Shown piece after piece: positions 13,560 through 26,129 of a DNA stretch of 64,000 nucleotides (position 1 is the stretch's first letter; each line of letters opens with the position of its first letter). A model generated the notes under the pieces. It saw nothing but the letters and a program-made list of their open reading frames with translations, had not been told where the DNA came from and made no database searches. Source of the DNA: Ceratothoa steindachneri (taxonomy: Eukaryota > Arthropoda > Malacostraca > Isopoda > Cymothoidae); NCBI GenBank assembly GCA_963969495.1, contig OZ018328.1:131784468-131848467 (forward strand), in the 5' to 3' direction. The position numbers and the translations under genes are program-made.

Positions 13560-15815
13560 ATAACTAAAATTGCTGATTAAACATTGATCCTTTTGAGCAT
13601 GAGGGAAAATTTTGTGATGTTTTGCCACAAGTCTGAGAAGCAACTGTTTCTGTTCTTCATCTATTGTTAGAGATGCATTATACGATTCGATAAGTGCAAT
13701 ACCTCATTCTTCTGAATCGTAAACAACCATTAAGTTAATTGCTCGACGTTGAATTTCTTAAGGCACGTATTCTCTTCCACGAACTTGAGTTAGTCTTCAG
13801 GAATGTATCTTCTGCAAACTTGTATCCATCTTTCATTAGGAGACTGAAGATTAGCTTAGTTTTTTAAGTTACCAGTTCATGCAAGTCCAAATCCTCAATG
13901 TTTTTTGTAAGATTGAATCGACGAACAACTTTGGTGTTTTCATTACATTAGAGATTGGAGACCTTCTTCTGTTCGGTCTCAGCATTAATTCTATGATCGA
14001 AAAATGAAAGACCAACAAGATGTTCTCCAAGATACCAAAGGTGTCTGTGAAGGTCTGTGGTTGCTTCTTTAGATATTGTCTGATTTGGGTACTTTTGCAA
14101 AGTTTTAAGAAGCAGAATGTCATTTAAAGGAGCATTAATTCCAAAATGGGCTTCATTCCAAAAACGCGAGTAGACCAAAGCAATAAAAAGAGAGCACTCT
14201 GTAATATTGGCCTTTTCACGTTCCGTTAGTTTTAGTTAATGCTTAAACAAGTATATTTTCAGGAAATATATAGCCTTAGCCATCCAGTGTGCATGATGAG
14301 TCACTCATGGGGCTCTTAATGTAACTTCTGTCTTATCAATGCCCCCAAGAAAGATGAGAATGAGTCGCAGCAATTCTTCATAATCGTCACGCAACTGACG
14401 AGATTTCAAAGCTTCCTGAAAACATGGGACCATTTCTCCTCGAAGATTATGCATTACTGGATTGACGAATAAACTGCTACCCGCCTCTAACAAAGAATCC
14501 TTTTTAAGTGACGACCATTGTTCTTTAAAACGTTTAAAGAGACTCCTCTTTGGACCACTTGTAGGCCCAAGTAAAATATTGCAAGCACATGACAACATAA
14601 TTTCGAAAATATGATGATGGCACGCAATCCAAATAAGCCCCCTTTCTAATACTTTCTTAATTATGGTACAGGCTCCTTTTTCAGGCCTGTATTTGATGCA
14701 GTTATGTCAAATACAAGGCCTTGAACTTTGTCACGAAGATTCCAGTCATTAATTGATGAAATGCATGCCATAGGCTGCTCTTCTTCTGTTGCTCGTGTTA
14801 TTTTTGGAACACCAAGAAGTTTTTCCATTCCATTTACAGAAACTATTATTTCAATTCGTTCTACTGTTTCTTTTGACCCATCAATAACAGATAGTAGTGT
14901 TTAATCTTAGTGAAGAAGGATCGGTCCTTCAACAGACAACGAAGCTTTGTCTTCATTTTATGTTGCATCTCTTTGATGCTTTCTGGAACTTCGTATAGAG
15001 CTCCTGGAAAGTGTCATAGCTGCAATATCCTGACCCAAGGCTTGTGCTATTGATCCAGCAACCATTGTTGCTTTTCTATCCGTAATATTTGCACGATCAA
15101 GAACAACAGCCACAATTGAAGTTGTATAGATATTTTTTGAATTTGAAGGACTACACTGTGCATTATTTTTTATTCTAGTTGAAGAAGATGGACAAAACTC
15201 TTTGTCTGCCGCAATTAAACTTTCTCCTTCAGATGATGATGACTCGAAATCTGCATGAGCAGCAGCCTCTGCTTGATTTTTAGAAGTATATACTTTTTAT
15301 TTGTATTGTAAAGCCTTCTCATGTCAATATCTTTTGCGGGATTCCTTGACTGAAGTAATCTTATCACGGCACGACATACTGCAGGAGAAAATGTTCTCTC
15401 TCTGCATCAACAGAAATTGGTGGTCTTCTTCATTTTTTACCACATTTAAAGCATTTTTTGATGCTATGTCAAAATGTTTTGAAAAAGTAGATTCCAAACT
15501 ACGCTCATTCATTCTGCATGAGTACAGTTCAGTTTTGCGGTTCTTCTTCAAAGATAGGTATTCTTCATACAACCTTGAGAGTTTCCTAACGCAAGAGTCT
15601 ATTCGCCGTGTGGGAATTCGGGCTCTTTCCCATACTTTTATGACTTTTTTTCAAGCGAGGTTGTAACTTTGTTTCAAAGTCATTGACTGCTCTTGATGGT
15701 GGTACTGAACTACACGAAGCACATTACCACATGCTGGTAGTCTTGCATATGAAAGCTCACTAGTCGGATGTTCTAAAAGCCAGACTGCCGCTGATGAATG
15801 AGTACTTCCAGCCAT
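13560..15815 (-). pseudogene. hAT-like transposase pseudogene
   Basis: Start chosen at 15815 (MAGSTHSSAAVW). Successive frames give an N-terminal helical part with MYEEYLSLKKNRKTELYSCR (from 15572), AVVLDRANITDRKATMVAGS (about 15110), VIDGSKETVERIEIIVSVNG (about 14880-14820), then GLVFDITASNTGLKKE (about 14720-14670), LRAIIIF/ACRHH-type sequence (about 14620), and 14598-14305 with CNILLGPTSGPKRSLFKRFK. It continues SRFWNEAHFGINAPLNDILL (from about 14169), LWYLGEHLVGLSFFDHRIN, and a tail ASLTIDEEQKQLLLRLVAKH (about 13670). 'FDxTASN...CRHH...W' resembles the RNase H-like core of hAT-type enzymes. Stops and frameshifts inactivate it. The superfamily rests mostly on the TSD and termini. Confidence 0.7.
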
Positions 15816-15899
15816 AATCTGAAACAGAAATAAAAATTTATTGTACTGAGTGAGCTCACGGTTCCCCTCCATTTAGTTATACTTAGAAGATATTTTTTT

Positions 15900-16670
15900 A
15901 TACTCTAAAATATCTAAATATTCAATATTCCTGAAAGAATAAGCTTTCATTTGACATAAATAAATAGGCTCCTGTGTTTGTAAAAAATTACGGCAGTCAT
16001 GCTTAATAAAAAAAAAAATATATATATATATATTGTGAATTAAAATATGAACATAAAGTGTATTAAAATATGTCTGATATTGATAAGAAACTGCAAATTA
16101 TCTATGCACTGAATAAACAAAGTATATTACTTACCTAAATAATTATATATATACTTGCATAAACCAGCACTTGTATTCACTTATATTACGTCAACTGTTA
16201 AACTTCAAACTACAAATAAACAATTAATCAATCCTCGCTGGCTTATATAGGAAATGGTGCGGTTGCATCACCATTTGAAACGAGGGGGCGGTTATTGCGT
16301 CATCACTTTACAGATGGGCTCAGAAATCAACAAGCTGAAACAACAATTATTATTGCATCATACGCCGAGTATGTGAATGTCATTCCACTTTTCAGATAAT
16401 GGAATACCTTGATTTTTTTGCGATTATTGTAATTCATAAGGAATGCCTTATCAATGACAAATATATGATAGTATATAAGTAACAATCAATAAATGCCTAT
16501 TATTAAAGAGTTCCAATATTTTAACTGAAATTTAAAAATATGGAGACACATAGCGACCTCTAAATATTCACCAATTTAGTCAATATTTTGCATCAGCTCG
16601 TTTAACATCTTATAGCATAATTTTAGCAATGTGGAAAACATTTCCAACTAATTTAATTTTTTTGCATATA
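15900..16670. other. Non-coding 5' region of hAT-like transposon
   Basis: AT-rich leader and subterminal sequence with a short (TA) run at about 16017-16033. No other feature seen. Confidence 0.5.
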
Positions 16671-16694
16671 TTTTTGGACCACCCTAATGCATAT

Positions 16695-17467
16695 GGAAAA
16701 GTGCTATTAACTTACTAATCTGTCAGGGTGTAAGTCGTAAAAAAGTCCTGAGTGCATTTCAAATGTATTGCTTTGAGTATGGCGGAACTGATCTTGGTTC
16801 ACAATTTTCGGAATTCATCTCTTGACTCCTGACAATTTTTAGTCGCGGGTGACTTTACATCTCACTATGTCAGTCGGTCGGTTTCCGTTTGGCTTTTTTT
16901 TGTCTGTTGGTGATAACATTATAACTATTCGGCCGATTCTAATGAAATTTGAAAATTTTATGTTGTTTTACAATTTCTTTCGAATGATATAATTGCCAAA
17001 GTCCTCCCAAGGTTAGCCGGCGAATGATTTGGCAAAAACTTGATAACTATTCTGCCTATTCTAATGAAATTTGAAACCCTTATGTTGTTTTACATTTTCT
17101 TTCGAATTATATAATTGCCAACGTCCTCCTAAATTTAGCCTGGGAATTTTTTTTGTAATAACATCATAATTATTCGGCCGATTCTAACGAAATTTGAAAT
17201 TCAAATGTTGTTTTACACTCTCTTTCGAATGATGTAAATGCCCAAGTCCTCCCAAGGTTAGCCGGGGAATTATTTGGCAATACCTCATAACTATTTGGCC
17301 GATTCTAACGAAATTTGAAACCCTTACGGTGTTTTACATTCCCTTTCGAAAGATATAATTGCCAAGCTCACTCCAAGGTTAGCCCTGGAATTATTGAAAA
17401 TTTTGTAGGTCGTAAGGTCATAAATCAGAATAAGTGACAGCATGCGACTTTTGGTCAGCAGACCTTG
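16695..17467. repeat. Right arm of FB2 with four ~122-bp units
   Basis: Units begin at about 16921, 17043, 17166 and 17287. Each starts 'ataactattcggccgattct' or a variant, then 'aatttgaaa..cttatgttgttttacat', then 'ctttcgaatgatataattgcc' and 'cctcccaaggttagcc'. The arm ends with the sequence complementary to the start of the left arm. The first ~225 bp are unique spacer. Confidence 0.88.
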
Positions 17468-17869
17468 TTTTTGAACGATTCTAAAACACAGGTGCCTTTT
17501 AAAATGAATTATTTATAACCTCTTACAGTTCAAAAATATTTTAAAGGATGCACTTGTGAAATGATTAATTTGGGTGTTGATAAAATATAACATTTTGACA
17601 TATGATTTGGAATTTCATATCAACTATGTCGGTCATTTTGTTAATAGGCCTATAGAATTTAAATTGAAGTTAGGGATTCTAACATTAATTCTGTTCTTGA
17701 GCTAAGAACTCTAGAACATCTTATTCGGTGCTATGAATTAACTTTTCTAAATTTAATACCCGACATACAAGCCTTTACGTCTCCAGATCCTGATTGCCAA
17801 TTACAATTAAATCAATTTTCATCTATTGAAAGCTTAAAAGCTTAGAAAGGTAAGAAATGATATTTTAAA
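17468..17869. other. AT-rich sequence, nothing recognised
   Basis: No frame with recognisable similarity. Confidence 0.5.
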
Positions 17870-18330
17870 AAATATGAAGACCAGGCAATGGTTTCGCCAC
17901 TCCCTCCGATGAAGGCGGGGGGGGGGGGCTTGCGCTTTGCTACTAAGATTAAAATCTTAAAAAAAGCCGCCATGGTTAAATTTTTATATATTTTCTGAAC
18001 TTCACCAATTATAATAATTTTAAAAAGGAACTTTAAACTAAATTTTCTCCCTTTCAAAATATCACGTTACTAAAATATAGAGTTATAGAAGAAGATATAT
18101 AATTTTTTTCTGAACTTCACCATTTGTAATTCTTTGGGTTTTAAAAAATTCACAAAATTTCGATATTTATATTTATTTCTGAACTTCACGACTTTGTTTT
18201 TTGATATTAAAGAATTACTAGAAACAACTTTGATAAAAAAACAGAGGTTATAACCAAACTAAGATGAAATTATTATTCAAATACTCAAAAAAATCCACTT
18301 CTTAAATTATAGAGTTACTGAAAAATTTAC
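17870..18330. repeat. Dispersed repeat family B, copy 1
   Basis: It matches 24365-24715: 'ccaggcaatg..ttcgccact', a G-run, 'gcttgcgctttgctactaagattaaa', 'tttcaaaatatcacgtt', two 'tttctgaacttcacca' blocks and 'aactttgataaaaaaaca'. The second 'tttctgaacttcacc' marks an internal duplication of about 125 bp. The 3' part resembles the tail of family C. No coding. Confidence 0.85.
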
Positions 18331-21300
18331 ACGAACTCTCATCGCCTAAGTTGTTGAACGAAAGGATCGTTTTCGCCCCATTTGCCACAGAATGTTGCAA
18401 GGAGGTGATTTAGTTTTATTAATAGAAGCTATAAAAGGACTGCTAAAATGAGAAAAGTGAAATAGCAGGGGTTAGTATGTACATTAAGGTATAGAACCAG
18501 AGAATTGACCATACAACTTAATTGTTTTATTGATTAATCTGGAAAATGAAGAAAATAGTATCAATGATTCAATGGATATTTTGTTTCAGGTTTCTCCTCC
18601 GGTCATATCTCGGGCAGACTATCTAACTTTTAAACTAGCGGCTCTGGCTAGCACAAAAATAATAACTAGATGATGAAAATCATTGAATTCTGCAGTTTAT
18701 TTAAAACAGTCCATGATCCTTATGATCCACGTGAGTGAATTGCAATTTAAAATGAACTAATCAATTAAAACACAGTTTATAGGATTTCTCGGTAGAGAAT
18801 CTATGACTTGATGTTTGATCAATTCAGATCAGATTATAGGAATTATAGTTTTGATTGCTATGGTTTTCCTAATTTTTCAAGATTTTTTGGTTTAAATATA
18901 GATGAATTTTTTTGTACATCAAATAGAATCTTCCTCGTGGAGTGCACAAAATGTATCATCACCAATGTTTTGTCAAGTTTTTCATTGTTGTATAAATCTC
19001 GCTGATGCTATAAAAATCCTTTTATAATACTAAAATATAAACGTAAAGAAATATGGCCTACATTCCTATCTGATTTTTAATCTTAAAACTCAAGCTAACT
19101 AGTTAATTATTTCCGAAAATTATCTGAACTACCCTGAAAGGTTCCTCTCATAATTAAGATATTTTCTTTAGCTTGTTTGTCTTTACACTTCAAAACAAAT
19201 GATAAAGGATTTACGAAAAGCATTTGGCTCTTGATTAAATGAAACGAAAATGAAAGTCAGAGACAAAGAACAGACCGTCCGAGCACCACTCCCTTCGCCC
19301 CTCGTACGAATGAGGGGCATCGGGTGATACCCGATACTCCTTTGTATTCATCCGCACCATCACTACAAATAGACTCAGTAAAAGACAAGGTTGTGTGGGC
19401 ACAGGAGGTAGGAGCGAGAGGGGGGAGGGAGGACAAAGGTTAACTATAGAACAGCAGGAAATATAGTAGGATACAAAAAAGTTGACTAAGGCAGTCATGG
19501 GACCTACGGCTTAACGTGGGATCCGAACTATGGTGTGGAACATGTATCTTCTCTATTCATTACCGCTTCGTGGCCAGTGTAAGTTTCTTGTGTGAGTATG
19601 ATAGGCGAGATTAGGTTTATCGCTGTCCATTGTAAGGAATTAGAGTTTAATATGGTTAAGCTAAAGGGCGTTACGAGTGAAATCTATGTCAGACGTGCAT
19701 ATTATATAAGAAAATATACGGATTAGGAAAATGTTTCAGCTACTTCTTAGGTCTGGTTGCACAACCATAATCTACTTCAGGCATTCAGACCATGGCATTT
19801 TGTCCGTTGAACTGCGGACAATGGGAAATTGGATGATTGATTTGTTATCGCCAACCGTAAAACACAAATAACTTGTGGTGTCACCTAATGCTTTAACCTT
19901 TACCTTTATAGGCAGATTCGTAAGAAAAATCTCCTTTTTAGATTAGCAATAAAGAAAGTTATCTCTAATATCTTGAATGAAAAATTCCAACTTGTTAGTA
20001 AATTGAACTAAATGATTCTTGAAACTTCATTTAGTCACTTTCACATTAAATACGGAATAAAATCGATATATCTTATATCCAGAATTTTAGGTAATTCAGA
20101 AGCCATCATAAACTTTGCTATGTAATCATAATGGTCATTGCCGTAACCTAGTTGCAAATTAGTTTCTCAATAGAGGGAAACTTACGTTTTTCTGGATAGG
20201 CAAATGCAGATATTAATAAATTTTTAGCATTTTTGAAACTCTGCCTATCAGCCTCTAATGTTTGAAGGGTGTGCGGCATCAACTGCATCATGACTTTTAA
20301 GGGGAACAACTGTTAAACTATCTAAAATAGTACCATAACCACATACTTTACTCCGGTAATCTTCACAAGTCTCTAGCGCCTTTTGAAGTTCGCCATATTT
20401 AAGCGATTGACTTAAAGTTAAGTAAGTCTTCTTTGTGATCTAAAAATGTTTGCTTCTCTCTCGCTTTTTCATGAAAATAAACGATTCCTAAGTACTATAA
20501 CGACTATGCTATGTGGTTACATCGGATCGGGTGATATTTCGGCTGCTAATAAGTTTCTTTAATTCAGCCACTCTAGCAAACAGTAACAAACGAAACTAAT
20601 ATCAAAAAAATAATCCTAGCAGATTAGCTTTTAAAAAACTTATAACATGATGCAATACAAAACTTCAATAAAGGTATGGTAGGGATTAGTCAATGAATAT
20701 ATAAAAATGGTAACCTAAAATACCCAAGCTCATATTTATTTCAAAACTATCAGGAACTTGGTACTGGAAAACCATTAAATACCGTAAGTAGCATCGAGCA
20801 GTTCTATCACGGTTGCCATGCGCAGAAAAAATAAAAAAGCACACTATTATCTTCCACTCCATGTCTGTAGGTCTCTTAAATGCATAATAATTAATTGTAT
20901 ACGTCATTGGATATAATTTGCCCCCTGTTAACGCTTTCATCTACTTTATTTCTTCTCGGGGTGGCCTTGAGTGGATCCTCGGCGCTTTGCTGGTTTTTAT
21001 TCCGCTGTTGTATTTATTTTCCTTTTGTTTTTCTTGAATTAGTTGTTTCATCTAATCTTGTTTTCTAATCCCCTCAACCTGCTTGGCTGCTCCCTATCCC
21101 ACTTATGAAGGCCGTAACACGTGCGCCTTATCTGCGCGGGGCTTCAAATCGGGGTCTTATCCGTCAGGAATGCACAGCTCGGAGCCCCACTCGCCGCCAA
21201 AAACACATCTATGTAGCTTCCCCTGGGAACCCCTGGGGAAAGGAGGATTTAGCGGAAGGGCGGTGAGGCGATGGGTTGATGAATCTCTATTCTGTGGGCT

Positions 21301-22200
21301 TAGAGATATGTTGGTTCGTAGTTTTAGGTAGAAGTGAGTGGTTCTAGTCTTGTGCGTACAACCGATCTTGATGGGTCTTGGTCACAGTGGTTTGAGAATG
21401 TTAGCGGTGAAGCGACTATATTTTTTTTTAGCTCCCAGACTTGGATTTTGGGAAAGATGGTGGATTCTCGAGAATTTCTGTGATATCTGAACGTGGGTGT
21501 AGAGTTATGTCTCAGCAGATCAGGGAAGTATGGGTATTTGACCGGAGTTTTTTATGAAGTTTCGTTTAGATCTCGCATCTCGAACCATCGATCTCTGCCC
21601 TACTAAATAGGTCTTGGCTGAACTGATTGAGAACCCATTTAATGCCCCATAATTGGCAAATGGTCTGTTCGGAATGCGGTCCGGTTGATGATGAACAAAG
21701 GAGGCACAGAGATAGGGAAAAGACAGAGGGAATCTTATTGCCAACCATAGTGCCTTTTAGCGCACCATCATTATGACAGTACTCTGCACTTACACGTTTT
21801 ATTAGCCTTTATGAATATTTTATCCACTTAATAGGCGTTTATTATCCCGTAATGAGAAGATAAGTAAAGGGCACTGAAAATGGTGGCAGGAAAGGCTGTC
21901 AAAGAAACCAGAGTAAAGTGGTCTGGTAGATCGATTAATTTTCGAAGACAGATTTATTCCAATTATATACAATGATGAAGCCCACAAACACAGTCACAAA
22001 CGCAAATGAACTCACATATTCATTCACTTTGATTAATTGATTGTTCCATTGAGAAGCTAAAGGAAACTGGTGTAGCCCTTAAAGAGTGAATGAGTGGGGG
22101 TTGAGGGGGTAGACAGAGGATGATAACAGGTGGATAAATAGAAAGAACAGAAATAGTGAAAAAAGTTTTTAGAATTACAATTATTGCGATATTGAAACTC
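18331..22200. other. Long stretch without recognisable genes
   Basis: Only short frames lacking domains. GC-richer patches occur at about 19260-19450 and 21060-21340; neither contains a recognisable protein, LTR or RNA. 19497-19540 reads somewhat like a tRNA T-arm region on the minus strand but no full cloverleaf could be drawn. Confidence 0.45.
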
Positions 22201-22579
22201 GTCAATTCTCATTGGTGGGGCCGGGAGGGCATATTATAGAGCTACAACGAAAAAGCTCGAACACAAATCTAAGGTACTCAAAAGTATCGAACCTATCTTC
22301 TCTGCGAGTTGCATCACTCCCCTTTGTTTTGGGGGAAGAGTTACAAAGAAAGTGGTGAAGATAAAGTGAGTGAAAATGTGTAAAATATGATACAGAGCTA
22401 CAAACCCAGTTGCGGGCACTGGGGCAAGTAAGACACGCAAGTCCCCTACAATAAAGGCTTAGATATTGCAGCCAATGAGCAAGAGGAGCGTCCCAACAGA
22501 CTCCTTTAGTTGAAGGAGCAGAGGCATGGGTATAGATATGGGATGCCCTGGTAACAGTTTGAATTGTTATTTTAGAACG
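22201..22579. other. GC-richer block upstream of repeat D, no gene recognised
   Basis: Open frames on the minus strand (22597-22202) have no recognisable domain. It may belong to the same element as repeat D copy 1. Confidence 0.3.
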
Positions 22580-22695
22580 TTTAACATCCTCCTTCACCCT
22601 ATGTTGGGTCTATCCAGGTGTGGAAAGGAGAGTGGGAGATTTAAAAGAGGGGCAAAAGACGACCCAAGATAGAGCACCAGTTTCTGTTGGGGCCC
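22580..22695 (+). repeat. Dispersed repeat family D, copy 1
   Basis: Shares 'acgtttaac..c.tc.ttcaccct.tg.tgggtct' and 'gtgggagatttaaaagagg' with 33305-33420 (same strand) and with 35650-35765 (opposite strand). No coding evidence. Confidence 0.7.
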
Positions 22696-24114
22696 TGGGG
22701 TCGGAAAGGTATGCTACTAGTCCAGGTTTTAGTTGTAGAAGGAGCATTACTCCTCTTACCCCCCCTCCATCACGTGTATTTATTTATTTACTCTGAATAA
22801 CGAACGAAGAAGCGAGAGTACGAACAAAGTGGGCCCTCCTCCTCCGTGCTCTGAAACCTGCCTGCCTACGGGACTCAGGAGGTAATGACTAATGCGCCAC
22901 ACCCCTTGGCGTCACACTGAGACAGACACACAGAGAGGGATGAGATAATTGCTAGTTCAGGAGCATTTAAAAAAAAACAAGAACAATAACAAAACAAGAA
23001 TTGGATAATATAAGGATGGAAGGATCGAACCCAGGGCAAGGAGGGTGGCAACAGCGAATGACAACAACCCCCAAATACTGAAGCTAAAACCATCCACCAT
23101 TTGAATTCGCTTGGAATTAATAGATGCTAAAAGGCTTAAAAAACACGATATAGAATAATTATGAATGTATGATGGGAGAAAGAAAGAGTGAGTGAAAGAG
23201 AAAAAGAGAGGCACTGTACATGCTTCTCTGCTCAGTATGTGTAACGAAGTGAGAGAGAGTGGTTGGGGGAGAAACGAGCAGCGCCCGTGAGTTTTGTGAC
23301 ATGCTTTCTTAGGCGGGACTTTGAGCGACTGTTTTTATTCACCATCATTTTACTCGACCAAAAAAAAATGGCATTAAATGAACACAGAAGTAATATTTGC
23401 AAAGAATAAGGTTAGAAGTTTATTACATGAATGACCAAACATATTATAAAATGTTAACAGAGGAAATTAAGAAGGGGCTAATCCTTTCTCCTCGTAATTA
23501 ATTAAATAGGTGTTATTTACCGCAAAAGATTCACTTGATACGAAAAGTTGTATGGGCCTTTATCGCGATAGACTAGGTCAGGGTGAATAGCGATTTCCAA
23601 GAGTCAAATGCATTTAACATCTCTAAAAACCAGATATTTGTGTGTGTGTGCTAATTTTACGTGAAAGAATTTCTGTAAAATGGATTAGTGAGGTGAGTCG
23701 AGTTTTTGTTGCATAGTCATTTTTGTAAGTGTATTTTAGGAAGGTAAAGAAAACATTGGTCTTTGATAAAGAAGCAAACCTCGACAAAAAGAAGTTTTTT
23801 AAGCTAAATTACTGCTACTAAAGTCAACTTAGCTTTCATTTTTGTCACATGAATCCTAAAAGACACAAAATCTTATTTACTTCTTCAACGAATCATTAAT
23901 TCAAAGAAAACACTGACATTGAGTGGGATTTAATACACTCATTCATTATGGCCAAGATGTGCCTAGTGAAATCATTCCGATCTATCTCGTCTTTTTTATA
24001 TAAAATTCATTAAAATAAGTGAAATAATATTCATTATTTAAAATAGCGAGGGATTTTTCTAGTCGCTTTTCGTTGCAATCTAAGCATGTTATATGCGATA
24101 ACTTCTCGAATCAT
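22696..24114. other. Region without recognisable genes
   Basis: It includes a GC-richer patch (22740-22900) and purine-rich sequence near 23160-23275. Nothing further recognised. Confidence 0.45.
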
Positions 24115-24216
24115 GTCTGCATCCAGGAATTACACACTTCTGCACAAATTTTCCTATTGAACACTTGCATCATTATGATACACTTCTTTACAAATTTTGT
24201 TAATACGAACTTGCAA
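24115..24216. repeat. Minisatellite (~48 bp units), left portion
   Basis: Two degenerate units of 'gcatccagg.attacacactt.t.cacaaattttcctattg.acactt'. The array resumes in the same orientation at 25389 after the family A transposon. Confidence 0.8.
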
Positions 24217-24261
24217 CCAGGTATGGTTAATGTTTGGTTTATGCCCACCCTCGAATTTTTT

Positions 24262-24267
<6 letters not shown>

Positions 24268-24340
<73 letters not shown>
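24268..24340. repeat. (TA)n microsatellite inside family A copy 1
   Basis: About 73 bp of TA following 'cctcgaattttttaata'. The same relative position holds a (TA)n in family A copy 2. Confidence 0.97.
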
Positions 24341-24344
<4 letters not shown>

Positions 24345-24364
24345 AAAACAATTGTTTTTAATGT

Positions 24365-24715
24365 ATACCAGGCAATGACACTTCGCCACTCTTCCCTATA
24401 GGGGGAGCTTGCGCTTCGCTACTAAGATTAAAAAGAAACTAAACAAACTTTCCCTCCTTTCAAAATATCACGTTGCTAAAATATAGTTATAGAAGAAGAT
24501 ATGTAAAAATAAATTTTCTGAACTTCACCATTTTTAAAATTCACAAAATTTCGATACTTATATTTATTTCTGAACTTCACCATTTTGTTTTTTGATATTA
24601 CAAAAGAATTATTAGAAATAACTTTGATAAAAAAACATAAGTCATAACCAAACTAAGATGAAATTATTATTCAAATACTCAAAAAATCCCATTCTTAAAT
24701 TATAGTTAGTGACAA
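24365..24715. repeat. Dispersed repeat family B, copy 2, nested in family A
   Basis: Homologous to 17870-18330. The second family A copy lacks this segment, so family B inserted here later or was lost there. Confidence 0.8.
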
Positions 24716-25388
24716 GTTTTTTCCTTGAGCAAATGGAAAAATACCTGGGGGGGGTGGGGGGTTGTTAAGCTATTGAAATCGTATCAAATTGCATTATATA
24801 TAATTTTTTAATTTAATTTAAAAATGGAAGGCTTCGCCCCCATACCCTCCACTTAATTGTGGGGGATGCACCCTCCCCCCCGAAAATTAAAAAAAAACCT
24901 CGTAAATATTCCTAATTCGAAAAAGCCTATCCTTAGTTTCGAATTCAAAAGGCGATCGCTAAATGTCGTTAGGCCTCTAGTTTTTTTACTGCGTTCCTTG
25001 ATTTTAGATATATATAAGCTTTCTCCCTGAATCTATTTAAATCAATCATATTTTGTTTAAAATTGATTAATATGAAATGTCCACCTCATATTTTAATTCA
25101 GAAGAAAAATCACTTCAAAATGATATTTAATAGACTATAATGTGATTGAAAATCCACAATCTGTCTCCCAAGATGGCGGCCAATCTATTATTTTTCACCA
25201 TAATATCATAATTAAAAATTTGCCCACATTAAGCAGTGAAAAAGCTATATAGAGTATATCGTAGATATATTCTATACATACTCTACATTTACGTTGTTTT
25301 TTGTTAAATAGAGATATTTATAACAAAGCACCACAGAATTCGCGAGGAAAAGGTAGGGGGGCATATACCTAAGATTAACCCTAGGTAT

Positions 25389-25562
25389 TACACACTTTTC
25401 TACAAATTTTCCTACTGCACATTTGCATCCAGCATTTATACGCATATCCACAAATTTTCCTATTGCACACATGCATCCAGGTATTACACTCCACTTTAAA
25501 ATGTTTCCTACTGTATACTCGCATCGAGGTAATACACAAATTTTCCGACTGCATACTTTTTG
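25389..25562. repeat. Minisatellite (~48 bp units), right portion
   Basis: About four units of 'gcatccaggtattacacac..tacaaattttcctactgcaca'. Same orientation as the left portion, consistent with interruption by family A copy 1. Confidence 0.85.
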
Positions 25563-26129
25563 AAATTATTTCTAACCAACTGATGATCAAAGTTTGATGC
25601 TACAGGCTCACCATTAATTTTTTCCTTATATTCTCATAATGTTTCTTCTCTCTTTTTTTTTCCTTGAGCTGTTTATCCTTTTTTTAAAGATATAACTCGA
25701 TCCAACCGAAATAGTTCTAAAAGGAATTATTCAATTTTTCTAAATTTCTCTGTATAAAAATTATGAGAGTTATTAAAAAAAAATCTTAATGGTTCAAAGA
25801 TTCGACATGACTCTTCTAAATGTTCTTTCTTTGTTCCTGATGATTTTAAAGCGACTGCGTCTCCCTAAAGAACAAAGATTTATTGAACCACTCATTGTCA
25901 TTCTTTTCTTTTAATCTTTTCTTTTGTTCGTATGGTTATTCCCTTCGTTGTTTTTCCTTTTGATAGTTTACGGATCGGTGGCGAACCCATTTTCATTTCT
26001 TATTAGGGCAATTAAGTTGATTTGCGATGGGTTATTAAAAAAAATATTTCTTTTTTTTATCAGGCTAAATTTATTCGTTTTGAAGTGTCTGACGAAAATA
26101 AGCCGAACGGAATAATAAATTCAATGTGT
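25563..26129. other. AT-rich sequence, nothing recognised
   Basis: Short hydrophobic frames only. Confidence 0.45.

Larger units (their letters stand above)
13255..16686 (-). mobile_element. hAT-like DNA transposon, 3.4 kb, perfect 8-bp TSD
   Basis: Termini are TAGGGTGGTCC (13255-13265) and GGACCACCCTA (16676-16686), an 11-bp perfect inverted repeat. ATGCATAT is present directly at 13247-13254 and 16687-16694. The 8-bp duplication and a start matching the hAT consensus YARNG support the hAT superfamily. The interior encodes one broken transposase on the minus strand. The element lies in the spacer between the two FB2 arms, so it inserted after FB2 existed. Confidence 0.88.
24225..25380. mobile_element. 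Family A inverted-repeat transposon, copy 1 (8-bp TSD)
   Basis: The left end is GGTTAATGTTTGGTTTATGC; the right end reads, reverse-complemented, GGTTAATCTTAGGTATATGC. Flanks are CCAGGTAT (24217-24224) and CTAGGTAT (25381-25388), an 8-bp duplication with one transition. The interior has a (TA)n tract just inside the left end, a nested family B repeat (24365-24715), and a body shared with 32440-33000, including 'gttcgaattcaaa.ggcgat' like text and 'aagatggcggccaat'. No transposase is encoded. It is non-autonomous; hAT, P or Merlin type is possible from TSD length. Confidence 0.8.

Noticed and set aside
19497..19540. tRNA gene on the minus strand
   Set aside because: Only a T-arm-like stretch could be seen; no cloverleaf.
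22202..22597. 131-residue Cys-containing minus-strand frame
   Set aside because: No recognisable family, atypical composition and adjacent to dispersed repeat D.
22970..23060. Box B-like 'gggttcgatcc' on the minus strand as a tRNA or SINE
   Set aside because: No matching box A or foldable structure upstream.
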